Shown: one piece after another, positions 54,709 through 63,464 of the stretch | Numbering within the stretch: the first letter of the stretch is position 1 | Layout: each line of letters begins with the position of its first letter | From: Winogradskyella endarachnes | GTDB lineage: Bacteria; Bacteroidota; Bacteroidia; Flavobacteriales; Flavobacteriaceae | Assembly: GCF_009741275.1 (NCBI RefSeq) | Contig: NZ_WOWS01000001.1 | Location: 682,001 to 746,000, forward strand | Direction: 5' to 3' | Length of the DNA stretch: 64,000 nt | Notes under the pieces: generated by a model | Databases searched by the model: none | Told to the model about the DNA's origin: nothing | What the model saw: the letters and a program-made list of their open reading frames with translations, nothing else | Made by a program: the position numbers and the translations under genes

Positions 54709-54737
54709 TACCTACAAGGTTTTGGAAACCTTGCAGG
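54709..54737. repeat. Dispersed palindrome, copy 3
   Basis: TACCTACAAGGTTTT-GG-AAACCTTGCAGGA, third copy of the element at 49996 and 50147, between the channel and adaptor genes. All three copies in this window flank efflux genes. Confidence 0.85.
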
Positions 54738-54742
54738 AAAAA

Positions 54743-56050
54743 TTATTCTTTAGTTAAAAATTGTAAATAAGCTTGTGCGTAATTGTATTCGAAAATGGTT
54801 TGGTAATACTCCAATTGTTTTTGAGCATATTGTGTTTCAGCTATCAATAAATCAGACGTTTTTTCTAAGCCTTCTTTAAATCTGTTGGTTCTAATTCTTA
54901 AAGATTCTTCAGATTGTTCTAAAGCTAAAGTGTTTAATTGCAATTTGTTTTCAGCATCAATAAAGGCACGTTTTGCTTTGTTTAATTCTAAATGACTTTG
55001 TGATACATATTGCTTGTATTCTAGTTTCGATTTTTCATATTCAGCTTTACTTTTTTGGGCTTTTCCAAAACGCTTAGACCCTTGAAAAACATCCCAACTT
55101 AATTGTGCTCCAAATAAATAACCATTGGCATCGGCTTGAAAAATTTGGTCATCGTACAACTCATAACTACCAAATGCATTCAATCTTGGAAGAAATGCCA
55201 TTTTATCAGCCTTGTTCATCGCTTCATAAGCATTAGAGGCTAATTGCATGGCTTTAATGTCTGAACGGTTTTCAGAAATTGACTTATCCGCTATTGTTGT
55301 CGTTGTTACCTCTAATTCATCTGATGGTGTGTAAACTACATAGGTGTCATCATTCATTAAAAAAGACAAATAATTTGAGGCATTTTGCACATTACTCTTT
55401 GCAGCTTGTAATTGATTCTTTACCTCAGTAACGCGTACTTCAACATTTAGCACATCTGCACGTTGCAAATACCCTTGTTTAAAACTATTATCTGCTAATT
55501 GTTTATTGGCATTGGCCGCTTCTAAAGCCGTTTCTAAAACATCTACAGCTTTATATGCCAATTGTAATTGCATGTAGGCTTTTTCAACCTCAAATGCTAA
55601 ATAATCTTGTGTACGTTCCGTCTTTAAAGCCATCGCTTCCATTTTAGATTTGGCTGCTTTTCGTTGAAACATACCATCTACGTTAATTAATGGTTGTTGT
55701 ATTTCAAACTTGGTAGCGTAGTTTTCAATCTGCGATGGGTCGTTTAATAACGCTGGATTAAAATCGTTTTGTGTTAAAATTTCCTGATTCAATTTAGAAC
55801 CAAAAGCCATTAAAGGATTCGTTGTTGCTATAGCTGTATGACTTGCTGTTATGTTTGGCAAAAACACCGCATTAGTTTGTCTAAAATCTGCTTTGGCTTG
55901 CTTAAACTCTTCTTCAGAAATTTTAATGCTTGTGTTATTTTCTGAAACTTTAGTTAAGACTTCATTTTTGGTGATTGCCACGTTCTCTTGCGAATGTAAA
56001 ACCAAACTTAAAACAAAGAATAACAGTGATATACTAACAGTTTTTTTCAT
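54743..56050 (-). CDS. TolC-family outer-membrane efflux channel
   Basis: A 435-residue outer-membrane factor with signal MKKTVSISLLFFVLSLVLHSQ. Repeated helical pairs show in NVAITKNEVLTKVSENNTSIK and YKQYVSQSHLELNKAKRAFIDAENKLQ, and a barrel strand in YLFGAQLSWDVFQGSKRFG. It ends in TIFEYNYAQAYLQFLTKE, usual for the family. It supplies the exit channel for the adaptor-permease pair downstream and is the first gene of the operon. Confidence 0.92.
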   Translation of the reverse strand: MKKTVSISLLFFVLSLVLHSQENVAITKNEVLTKVSENNTSIKISEEEFKQAKADFRQTNAVFLPNITASHTAIATTNPLMAFGSKLNQEILTQNDFNPALLNDPSQIENYATKFEIQQPLINVDGMFQRKAAKSKMEAMALKTERTQDYLAFEVEKAYMQLQLAYKAVDVLETALEAANANKQLADNSFKQGYLQRADVLNVEVRVTEVKNQLQAAKSNVQNASNYLSFLMNDDTYVVYTPSDELEVTTTTIADKSISENRSDIKAMQLASNAYEAMNKADKMAFLPRLNAFGSYELYDDQIFQADANGYLFGAQLSWDVFQGSKRFGKAQKSKAEYEKSKLEYKQYVSQSHLELNKAKRAFIDAENKLQLNTLALEQSEESLRIRTNRFKEGLEKTSDLLIAETQYAQKQLEYYQTIFEYNYAQAYLQFLTKE

Positions 56051-56270
56051 TGAATTATTATTTATACTGCGAAATTACTGTAATGCGTTTGTTAAGTCTG
56101 TAACCAATGTTACTCTGGAATTCTATAGCAACAAAACGGTTTGTCTGTATATATGGTTTAAGCTTATTTGTTAAAACCATTATATGCGTTTTGTCATGTT
56201 TTTAGCTTGGTTAAGTTCCTAATTTTACAAGCTATTAACTAGTATATAAATTTTAGTAAATATCCTAAAC

Positions 56271-57266
56271 ATGGAAACTTTAGAACTTGCGAAGCAAGAC
56301 CTTCATAAGAAAGATTTTCTAGATATAGAAACGCCACATATTGACTATGTAACTGAAATAGAAAAATTAAAAAAAGAAAAAAATGCCATTCTATTAGCAC
56401 ATTATTATCAAAAAGATGAAATCCAAGAAATTGCAGATTTTGTTGGAGATAGCCTTGCCTTAGCTCAACAAGCGGCAAAAACAGATGCAGACATTATTAT
56501 ATTTGCTGGTGTTCATTTTATGGCAGAAACTGCTAAGATTTTAAATCCTTCTAAAAAAGTAGTCTTGCCAGATTTACTAGCAGGATGTTCCTTGGCGGAT
56601 TCTTGTCCTGCTGAAGCATTTTCAGAATTCAAAAAGCAACATCCAAATCATGTTGTGGTTACCTATATTAATTGTTCTGCTAAAATAAAAGCGCTAAGTG
56701 ACTATGTATGTACATCCTCTAACGCTAAGAAAATTATTGAGGCCATACCAAAAAACCAACCTATTATTTTTGCGCCAGACAAAAATCTAGGTGCTTATTT
56801 AAATAAAGAAACAGGAAGAAATATGCTACTTTGGGATGGCGCTTGTGTTGTGCATGAAGCTTTTTCTATGGAAAAATTAATTAAAATCCACAAAGAACAT
56901 CCTAATGCTGAAATAATTGCACACCCAGAATCTGGAGCTCACATCCTAAAAACCGCAAATTATATTGGCTCTACATCAGGTTTGCTTAATTATGTAAAAA
57001 ATAGTAAAAAGAAAGCATTCATTGTGGCAACTGAAGTTGGCATTTTATACGAAATGACTAAAGAAAACCCAAATAAAACAATAATTCCTGCACCTATTGA
57101 AGATGATAATACATGCGCTTGTAGCGAATGTGCTTACATGAAAATGAATACCTTAAAAAAACTTTATTTATGTATTAAACACGAATTACCGAATATAGAA
57201 GTAGATGCTGAATTGGCTAAAAAAGCTATTGTCCCAATTGAAAGAATGTTAGAACTTTCTAAATAA
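56271..57266 (+). CDS. nadA: Quinolinate synthase A
   Basis: A 331-residue Fe-S enzyme that condenses iminoaspartate with dihydroxyacetone phosphate to quinolinate, the second step of de novo NAD synthesis. LLAHYYQKDEIQEIADFVGDS is the signature near the N-terminus. The three 4Fe-4S cysteines are C106 (GCSLADSCP), C192 (DGACVVHE) and C287 (CAYMKMN). The family length is usually near 310-350. nadB follows 6 bases after its stop and supplies its substrate. Confidence 0.96.
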   Translation: METLELAKQDLHKKDFLDIETPHIDYVTEIEKLKKEKNAILLAHYYQKDEIQEIADFVGDSLALAQQAAKTDADIIIFAGVHFMAETAKILNPSKKVVLPDLLAGCSLADSCPAEAFSEFKKQHPNHVVVTYINCSAKIKALSDYVCTSSNAKKIIEAIPKNQPIIFAPDKNLGAYLNKETGRNMLLWDGACVVHEAFSMEKLIKIHKEHPNAEIIAHPESGAHILKTANYIGSTSGLLNYVKNSKKKAFIVATEVGILYEMTKENPNKTIIPAPIEDDNTCACSECAYMKMNTLKKLYLCIKHELPNIEVDAELAKKAIVPIERMLELSK

Positions 57267-57272
57267 CACCTT

Positions 57273-58856
57273 ATGAGCAATAAAAACACTACTATAGAAA
57301 CTGATTTTTTAGTTATAGGCTCAGGAGTTTCTGGTTTAACCTTTGCTTTAAAAGTGGCTACAAAATTTAAGGAAGCGAAAGTTATTCTTATTACAAAGGA
57401 TAAAAAAAATGAATCTAATACCAATTACGCGCAAGGAGGTATTGCAACTGTTACAAATTCTAACATTGATAGTTTTGAGCAACACGTTAAAGACACTTTA
57501 ATTGCTGGTGATGGTCTGTGTGATGAAAAAGTTGTAAAAATGGTGGTGAATGATGCACCAAACCGTTTACAAGAATTAATTGAATGGGGAACAAAATTTG
57601 ATAAAAACGAAAATGGCGATTACGATTTAGGACGAGAAGGTGGACACTCACAAAATCGAATTCTACATCATACTGATATTACAGGAGCAGAAATAGAACG
57701 TGTTTTACTAAAACAAGTAGAAGCAAAACCAAACATAGAATTCTTAGAATACCATTACGCCATTGATTTAATAACCGAACACCAAACCAAAAAGAAAAAA
57801 ACAAAGCGAAACAGTAAAATAACTTGCTTTGGTGCTTATGTTTTGGACCAAAAAAAATCAGTGGTAAAAACTTATATTAGCAAGTTTACTATGCTAGCAT
57901 CTGGTGGTAATGGTCAAGTCTACGAAACTACAACAAACCCAAAGGTTGCAACTGGTGATGGTTTAGGCATGGCTTACAGAGCAAAAGCTGAAATTGCAGA
58001 TGTAGAGTTCATTCAGTTTCATCCAACAGCTTTATACAATCCTGGTGAATATCCTGCATTTTTAATTTCTGAAGCTGTGAGAGGATTTGGAGCCAAGTTA
58101 AGAAATAGTAATGGCCAGAAGTTTATGCACAATTACGATGCACGGGAAGAACTAGCCTCAAGAGATATTGTGGCGAGAGCAATTGATAACGAACTTAAAA
58201 AAAGTGGAAATTCTCATGTTTATTTAGATTGCAGACATTTAAATATTGAAAAATTTAAAACACACTTCCCTAATATTTCGGAAAAATGCACATCACTTGG
58301 TATAGATATAAAAAAAGATTTTATTCCTGTAGCACCAGCGTCTCACTACATTTGCGGTGGCATAGTAGTTAATAAAAACTCTAAAACATCCATAAAAAAA
58401 CTTTATGCTTGTGGCGAAGTTACTAGAACAGGATTGCATGGAGGAAATAGATTGGCTTCAAATTCTTTATTAGAAGGATTGGTTTATGCACATAGCGCTT
58501 TTTTAAATGTGAGCAAAAAGTTTACAAAAACTAATATGCCAAAAGATATCCCAGAATGGAATGACAATGGTGTCATTAAAAACATGGAAAAAGTTTTGAT
58601 AACTCACGATAGAAATGAGGTAAAAACCATTATGACCAATTACGTAGGAATTGTAAGATCTAATGAACGCTTACTCCGTGCTGAAAAACGGCTAAAAGTT
58701 CTTTACGAGGATAATAAACGTCTATACGACCATTCGGAAATATCAACAGATTTATGCGAATTAAGAAATCTAATCACAACTGCCTATTTAATAACGCAGT
58801 TCTCTAAAAAAAGAAAAAAGAATTGTGGTGGGTTTTTCAACATGGATTTAAATTAA
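57273..58856 (+). CDS. nadB: L-aspartate oxidase
   Basis: A 527-residue FAD enzyme that oxidises L-aspartate to iminoaspartate for quinolinate synthase. FLVIGSGVSGLTFALKVA is the FAD fold, NYAQGGIATVTNSNIDSFEQHVKDTL is the signature, and FIQFHPTALYNPGEYPAFLISEAVRGFGAKL and YACGEVTRTGLHGGNRLASNSLLEGL are hallmarks of NadB against succinate dehydrogenase. Co-transcribed with nadA (6-base gap). A terminator and a duplicated hairpin block follow. Confidence 0.96.
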   Translation: MSNKNTTIETDFLVIGSGVSGLTFALKVATKFKEAKVILITKDKKNESNTNYAQGGIATVTNSNIDSFEQHVKDTLIAGDGLCDEKVVKMVVNDAPNRLQELIEWGTKFDKNENGDYDLGREGGHSQNRILHHTDITGAEIERVLLKQVEAKPNIEFLEYHYAIDLITEHQTKKKKTKRNSKITCFGAYVLDQKKSVVKTYISKFTMLASGGNGQVYETTTNPKVATGDGLGMAYRAKAEIADVEFIQFHPTALYNPGEYPAFLISEAVRGFGAKLRNSNGQKFMHNYDAREELASRDIVARAIDNELKKSGNSHVYLDCRHLNIEKFKTHFPNISEKCTSLGIDIKKDFIPVAPASHYICGGIVVNKNSKTSIKKLYACGEVTRTGLHGGNRLASNSLLEGLVYAHSAFLNVSKKFTKTNMPKDIPEWNDNGVIKNMEKVLITHDRNEVKTIMTNYVGIVRSNERLLRAEKRLKVLYEDNKRLYDHSEISTDLCELRNLITTAYLITQFSKKRKKNCGGFFNMDLN

Positions 58857-58865
58857 TAAATAAAC

Positions 58866-58899
58866 AAGGCATTCATATTAAAATATAAATGCCTTTTTA
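58866..58899 (+). terminator. Terminator of nadA-nadB
   Basis: AAGGCATT-C-ATATT and ATAT-A-AATGCCTT form an imperfect stem followed by T-run, 10 bases after nadB. Confidence 0.8.
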
Positions 58900-58900
58900 A

Positions 58901-58940
58901 CAACCAACCAAAAAACTGATAACCACATCAGTTAACTTTT
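58901..58940 (-). repeat. Duplicated hairpin block, copy A (terminator-like on minus strand)
   Basis: AACTGAT-AACCAC-ATCAGTT at 58914-58933, preceded by CAACCAACCAAAA. On the minus strand it is a stem followed by a T-run. Its copy at 61309-61348 ends a 45-residue gene; here only the last codons of that frame (K-V-N-stop) are kept and no complete reading frame lies upstream. Confidence 0.7.
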
Positions 58941-59220
58941 ATTAAATTCTTTAAATTGTAACGTACTCAAAACCAAATTCATTGTATTTTAATAATAATT
59001 ATAGAAATACATTTCCTCACATTACCATGCAAAAATAAAGGAACCTAAAACAAACGTTAGTAACTATTGTTACTTAATACTTATACATTCTAAGTTTTAA
59101 AATCATTGTTCTGCGTAAAATGGTTAAATATGCTTAAATTTATGTCTTTATTTTTCAAAATTCTAAACGAGATATCTGATAAATTTTAAGATATTTAGTT
59201 AAAAAATATTTCTAATTTTT
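58941..59220. other. Intergenic region before pncB
   Basis: AT-rich, with no open frame of note on either strand. In the frame that ends at the duplicated hairpin block a stop occurs 12 codons upstream, so there is no second copy of the small gene. No clear promoter match is visible for pncB. Confidence 0.4.
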
Positions 59221-60618
59221 ATGAATATTACCGCAGCATATACTGACCTTTATCAAATAACCATGGCGCAAGTTTATTTTGGCACCAAACCAAACGGACG
59301 AGCCGTTTTCGATTATTATTTTAGACATAACCCATATAAAGGTGGGTATTCTATTTTTGCAGGACTAGAAGATGTTTTAAACATACTTGAAACTTTAGAG
59401 TTTTCTTCTTCTGACATGAATTATTTAAAACAAAAAGGATTTGAAAATGATTTTTTAAATTATCTCAAGAATTTTAGTTTCAAAGGTAATATTTATGCCA
59501 GTAATGAAGGTGACGTTGTTTTCCCAAATAGACCAATATTACAAGTTGAAGCGAATATTATTGAAGCACAAATTATTGAAACTTTGTTATTAAATATTCT
59601 AAATTTTCAAACGTTAATTGCCACTAAAGCTAGCCGAATAAAATATAGCGCTAAAAACGGTATATTACTAGACATGGGCTTACGTCGCGCTCATGCTACA
59701 GGTGGTTATTATGCGTCTAGAGCAGCTGCTATTGGTGGTTTTGACAGTACAAGTAACGTAAAGGCTGCCGAAGATTACGATATTCCTTCAACAGGTACAA
59801 TGGCACACTCTTTTATACAAAGCTATGAAGAAGAAATCCAAGCTTTTAGAGATTTTGCCAAAATGCGTCCAAAAAATTGCGTGTTGTTAATAGACACCTA
59901 TAATACCTTAAAAAGTGGGCTACCAAATGCCATAAAAGTAGCAAAAGAAATGGAAGAACGTGGCGATAAATTGTTAGGTGTTAGGTTAGATAGTGGAGAT
60001 TTAGCTTACCTATCTAAAAAAACTCGCGCTTTATTAGACGAAGCTGATTTAAGTTATGTAAAAATTGTAGTTTCTAATCAATTAGACGAATATGTTATTA
60101 AAAGTTTAAAAGAACAAGGTGCATACATTGATATTTATGGCGTTGGAACAAATTTAGTTACTGGAAAGCCCGATGCTTCTATAGATGGTGTTTATAAACT
60201 TTCTGAATTTAATAATACACCACGAATAAAACTATCGGAAAATATTATTAAAACGTCATTGCCTTTTAAAAAACAAGTTTATAGAATGATAGACGAAAAT
60301 AATATGTTTTATGGAGCAGATGCTGTAACCATTTACTCCGAAGAAAGTGTTTCGCTTATGGAACATCCTTTTGATAATACAAAAAGCTTAGATCTTAATA
60401 GGTTTAAACATGAGCCTTTATTGCAACAAGTAATGAAAGATGGTAAAAGAATTATTGCTTCTAGAACTGTTACTGAAATCAAAGAATATTCACTATCACG
60501 ATTACAACAACTTCCCGATGAATATAAACGTTTTCAAAATCCACACATTTATAAAATAGGGTTAAGCACAAAACTTAAAAATGAACGCGACCTTTTAATT
60601 AAAAAGAATAAATTTTAA
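59221..60618 (+). CDS. pncB: Nicotinate phosphoribosyltransferase
   Basis: A 465-residue enzyme of NAD salvage that joins nicotinate to PRPP. It starts MNITAAYTDLYQITMAQVYF, typical of the family. DMGLRRAHATGGYYASRAAAIGGFDSTSNVKAA holds the substrate-binding part, and STGTMAHSFIQSY contains the phosphorylatable His. VRLDSGDLAYLSKKTRALLDEA and VSNQLDEYVIKSL are also conserved. pncA follows 25 bases later, so nicotinamide is processed in two linked steps. Confidence 0.96.
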   Translation: MNITAAYTDLYQITMAQVYFGTKPNGRAVFDYYFRHNPYKGGYSIFAGLEDVLNILETLEFSSSDMNYLKQKGFENDFLNYLKNFSFKGNIYASNEGDVVFPNRPILQVEANIIEAQIIETLLLNILNFQTLIATKASRIKYSAKNGILLDMGLRRAHATGGYYASRAAAIGGFDSTSNVKAAEDYDIPSTGTMAHSFIQSYEEEIQAFRDFAKMRPKNCVLLIDTYNTLKSGLPNAIKVAKEMEERGDKLLGVRLDSGDLAYLSKKTRALLDEADLSYVKIVVSNQLDEYVIKSLKEQGAYIDIYGVGTNLVTGKPDASIDGVYKLSEFNNTPRIKLSENIIKTSLPFKKQVYRMIDENNMFYGADAVTIYSEESVSLMEHPFDNTKSLDLNRFKHEPLLQQVMKDGKRIIASRTVTEIKEYSLSRLQQLPDEYKRFQNPHIYKIGLSTKLKNERDLLIKKNKF

Positions 60619-60643
60619 AACTTATTTTATAAAATACTTCCTC

Positions 60644-61252
60644 ATGAAAACCTTAATTATCATTGATGTACAAAATGATTTTATGCCAAACGGTTCGTTA
60701 CCTGTTCCTTTAGGAGATAAAATTGTTCCTGTAATAAATTCCATAAATAATAAGTTTGATTTAATTATAGCTACCCAAGATTGGCATCCTTTGAATCATG
60801 TTAGTTTTGCTACAAACCATAAAGACAAATCTAATTTTGATGTTATAGAATTGCATGGTAAACCACAAACCTTATGGCCAAACCATTGTGTAGAAGGAAC
60901 AGAAGGTGCTGAATTCCACCCAGATTTAAATACTAAAAACTTTGAAGCTATATTTAGAAAAGGCACTAATACTTCTATTGATAGTTACAGTGCTTTTTAT
61001 GATAACGGACACTTAAAATCTACAGGTTTAACGGGTTATTTGAAAGAAAAAGGAATTACTGAACTTTACTTTTGTGGTTTGGCTGCAGACATTTGTGTTT
61101 ACTTTTCAATACTAGATGCTTTTAATGAAGGCTTTAATTGTACCTTTATTGAAGATGCTTCAAAAGCATTAGATAATGTTCATTTAGATAAACTGAAACA
61201 AGAAATGGTAGCTAAGGGTATTAAAATTGTAAACTCAGAATCTTTTTTATAA
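60644..61252 (+). CDS. pncA: Nicotinamidase
   Basis: A 202-residue isochorismatase-fold hydrolase that converts nicotinamide to nicotinate for PncB. The catalytic triad is Asp8 (IIDVQNDFM), Lys106 (IFRKGTNT) and Cys151 (CGLAADICV). The metal ligands Asp46 and His48 (TQDWHPLNHVSF) and His81 (PNHCVEG) are present. Length fits the E. coli type. It forms an operon with pncB. Confidence 0.95.
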   Translation: MKTLIIIDVQNDFMPNGSLPVPLGDKIVPVINSINNKFDLIIATQDWHPLNHVSFATNHKDKSNFDVIELHGKPQTLWPNHCVEGTEGAEFHPDLNTKNFEAIFRKGTNTSIDSYSAFYDNGHLKSTGLTGYLKEKGITELYFCGLAADICVYFSILDAFNEGFNCTFIEDASKALDNVHLDKLKQEMVAKGIKIVNSESFL

Positions 61253-61271
61253 ACAACTTAGATTTATTCCA

Positions 61272-61308
61272 TAAAAAAAGCATTCACCTTAAAAATGAAT
61301 GCTTTTTA
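61272..61308 (+). terminator. Terminator of pncB-pncA
   Basis: AAAAAAAGCATTCA pairs with TGAATGCTTTTT, 20 bases after pncA; its stem resembles the terminator after nadB. Confidence 0.85.
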
Positions 61309-61348
61309 CAATCAATCAAAAAAACTGATAACCACATCAGTTCACTTT
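61309..61348 (-). terminator. Duplicated hairpin block, copy B, terminator of the 45-residue gene
   Basis: On the minus strand AACTGAT-GTGGTT-ATCAGTT (61342-61323) leads into a T-run. The gene's stop codon TGA at 61339-61337 lies inside the left arm. Nearly identical to copy A at 58901-58940. Confidence 0.75.
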
Positions 61349-61474
61349 TCTAGTGCCTCCATGTCCTCCAGCTACAACAATCATTATTTTTATACTTAAA
61401 TAAATGAATTTGAAAAACTGAATCACAGGATTCATCATTTTAAATCTTTGATATTTTGAAATTCTTTGTGTCAT
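61337..61474 (-). CDS. Short basic peptide gene, 45 residues
   Basis: Reading the minus strand from the ATG at 61474 gives 45 codons and a TGA at 61337. The peptide opens MTQRISKYQRFKMMNPVIQF, continues through FKFIYLSIKIMIVVAGG and ends in the glycine-rich basic HGGTRKVN. It has a charged N-terminus, a hydrophobic middle that may span or lie on a membrane, and a tail HGGTRK. I recall similar short peptides in Flavobacteriaceae but no named family. A terminator overlaps its stop codon, which supports transcription in this direction. It is too short for usual gene finders. Function unknown. Confidence 0.65.
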   Translation of the reverse strand: MTQRISKYQRFKMMNPVIQFFKFIYLSIKIMIVVAGGHGGTRKVN

Positions 61475-61609
61475 GATTTTTTAATTTTTACAGTTTTATG
61501 TCTCCAACTCAACTACTATTGTTCTCATAATAAAACACCCCTAAAGTCCCCTCAAGGGGACACTACTCTGATTAAAATAATATTTAATTTTCAGTATTAA
61601 CCCAGATAA
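61475..61609. other. Gap with one dispersed palindromic arm
   Basis: AACACCCCTAAAGTCCCCTCAAGGGGACA at 61534-61562 is a single copy of the arm that is inverted at 50053-50134. Otherwise AT-rich without a gene. Confidence 0.6.
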
Positions 61610-63067
61610 CTATTCAGGAATTAACCACCAAAATGGTTTCATTTTAGCTTTATAAATAAAAGCGTGATGTAAAGCCAATTTTAACCAATGACCAGCTAAT
61701 CCTATTTCTCCAAAGGTTTTTCCTAATTGTCGTCCTTGAGTTTTAGGATATTTTTCATAATCTGGCACTATAGGATACGTGGTAATACTTACTCCACTAC
61801 CTTTTGTTAAACCATAACCAGCCGAAGCAATACAGGCTGCTCCCATATTTCCCATTGAGCCTTTATGATGTAAACTTTCTTTACCTCCTTTTATAGTATC
61901 TATAATATTATCGGCTACTAATTTTGCAGTAATACCAGATGGCATACCTGTTCTTGGTGGTGCTGGTGTTATATCTGTTCCGTTTTTACTTTTTCGAGGT
62001 TTTGAAATAGAATGTGGTGGCGCAAACGCAATACCTGGTGCAAAAATATTATTGTAACTAGGATTTTGGTAAGTTTCTGGCCAATCTCTAACCGACCATT
62101 CTTCATAAGGTTTTGGTGTATAATCCGCATCAACAACCATAAATCCTCTAAAGAGTTTTTCCGTTATATCATTATCGTTTTTATCATAAGCTTTAAAACC
62201 ATGACCAGAAAAAGACGGAATTAACATGGCAAAATCGTAAGTTTCAGATTTGTGTTCGCCCTCTAAATTTTCGTAATGTGCTACACCATCTTCAATTTTA
62301 TTTACGCCTGCACCTAAAATCCATTTGATATCTCTGTCTTCAAAAATCATTTCAATCATCTCATGAGATTTCATGGTCATACTTCCATAACTCATTAACA
62401 TGCCATCCATTCCAAAATCACCTAACTGATATTCGTTAGAAATCCATGTTACTTCAGCCATATCTCTTACCTTGTGTCGTCTTAACTCGTTTTCTACATT
62501 CAAAATATATTCGAAAGCAGCACCTTGACATGTTGATTTTGCATGACCTGTTCCAATTAATATTTTGGCCTTTTTTCCTTTTTTCATTTGTTGAATAACG
62601 TCAATTAACCCATGCCAAGCGTGGTCTGCATGTGTATAAGTACAAACGGAATAGGTTTTGTTTTCGCCAGGAATTAAGCCTTCTGTAGCTTCAAAATTTA
62701 ATTTCGGCCCTGTGGCATTTATGAGATAATCGTAGGTTATTTTTTCTTGTTGTCCTTTATTATTTCCAGCAACATATTCTGATAATACGTAAGGTTTTGG
62801 TTCTGTAGTATCACCTTCAGGATGAAATGAAATGGCTTTAGCTTGTTTAAAACCAATACCTTTCTTTTTGTATAAAGGTGCAAGAGGAAACAAGATTTTT
62901 TCGGACTTCATTCTACCAATACCAACCCAAATATTTGAAGGAACCCATTGGTAATTACTGTTAGGCGACACAACTACAACCTCGTGTTGTTTAGATAATT
63001 TTCTACGTAAATTTGTAGCTGCAACGTGACCAGAAATTCCTGCTCCTAAAATGACAATTTTAGACAT
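61610..63067 (-). CDS. FAD-dependent oxidoreductase, sulfide:quinone reductase-like
   Basis: A 485-residue flavoprotein from the ATG at 63067 (MSKIVILGAGISGHVAATNLRRKL), which starts the FAD fold directly. The open frame to 63130 adds 21 residues ahead of the fold and is rejected. YDYLINATGPKLNFEATEGLIPG and TGHAKSTCQGAAFEYILN, with a Cys at the position of one SQR redox cysteine, suggest the sulfide:quinone oxidoreductase family; a second Cys lies in MGAACIASAGYG. FAPGIAFAPP and PRTGMPSGITAKLVADNI match as well. It would oxidise sulfide and pass electrons to quinone at the membrane. Adjacent cytochrome bd fits a quinol-oxidising context. The exact SQR type is not settled. Confidence 0.78.
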   Translation of the reverse strand: MSKIVILGAGISGHVAATNLRRKLSKQHEVVVVSPNSNYQWVPSNIWVGIGRMKSEKILFPLAPLYKKKGIGFKQAKAISFHPEGDTTEPKPYVLSEYVAGNNKGQQEKITYDYLINATGPKLNFEATEGLIPGENKTYSVCTYTHADHAWHGLIDVIQQMKKGKKAKILIGTGHAKSTCQGAAFEYILNVENELRRHKVRDMAEVTWISNEYQLGDFGMDGMLMSYGSMTMKSHEMIEMIFEDRDIKWILGAGVNKIEDGVAHYENLEGEHKSETYDFAMLIPSFSGHGFKAYDKNDNDITEKLFRGFMVVDADYTPKPYEEWSVRDWPETYQNPSYNNIFAPGIAFAPPHSISKPRKSKNGTDITPAPPRTGMPSGITAKLVADNIIDTIKGGKESLHHKGSMGNMGAACIASAGYGLTKGSGVSITTYPIVPDYEKYPKTQGRQLGKTFGEIGLAGHWLKLALHHAFIYKAKMKPFWWLIPE

Positions 63068-63148
63068 GACCTTAATTTTTAATAAAGGTACTTCACTTCG
63101 AGAGAGTTCACAGTAACTTAGGTTACACAAGCCAAGGGTAAGTTTTGG

Positions 63149-63448
63149 CTACGGTTTATTGATGTGCAAATAGAGCTTTTTAGCGAGTATCAAAAGGGTA
63201 ATACCTCCTAAGGCAGACATGAATAAATTAACCACAAGACGTACGGCATCAAAATCGCCATTGTTCATAATAGACCAAGGGTCAAAACCTAAACGTCCAA
63301 ACGTTTTAATTAATAAGATACTTCCAAATACGCCAACCAATGTATTTCCGGTAAACCCAAAAGAATATTTTTGTTTTAAATAACCGTAAATGTTGGCAGC
63401 TATGATTCCTATAAATATGCTAATCAAGGAAATTAACGCACCTGTCAT
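63149..63448 (-). CDS. Small membrane protein, GlsB/YeaQ-like possibility
   Basis: A 99-residue protein with three hydrophobic segments (LISLISIFIGIIAANIYGYL, TLVGVFGSILLIKTFG, LVVNLFMSALGGITLLILAKK). GNTLVGVFGSILL resembles the transglycosylase-associated GlsB/YeaQ/YmgE family (GN-x-x-x-G), but a GFDPWSIMNNGDFDAVRL insert is unlike the small members. Function unknown. It lies between the flavoprotein gene and cydB and is likely in the same transcript. Confidence 0.65.
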   Translation of the reverse strand: MTGALISLISIFIGIIAANIYGYLKQKYSFGFTGNTLVGVFGSILLIKTFGRLGFDPWSIMNNGDFDAVRLVVNLFMSALGGITLLILAKKLYLHINKP

Positions 63449-63464
63449 AACTTTATCTTTTTAG

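Noticed and set aside
58941..59060. Second copy of the 45-residue gene on the minus strand
   Set aside because: Only the last codons are kept; a stop lies 12 codons upstream and no start is found.
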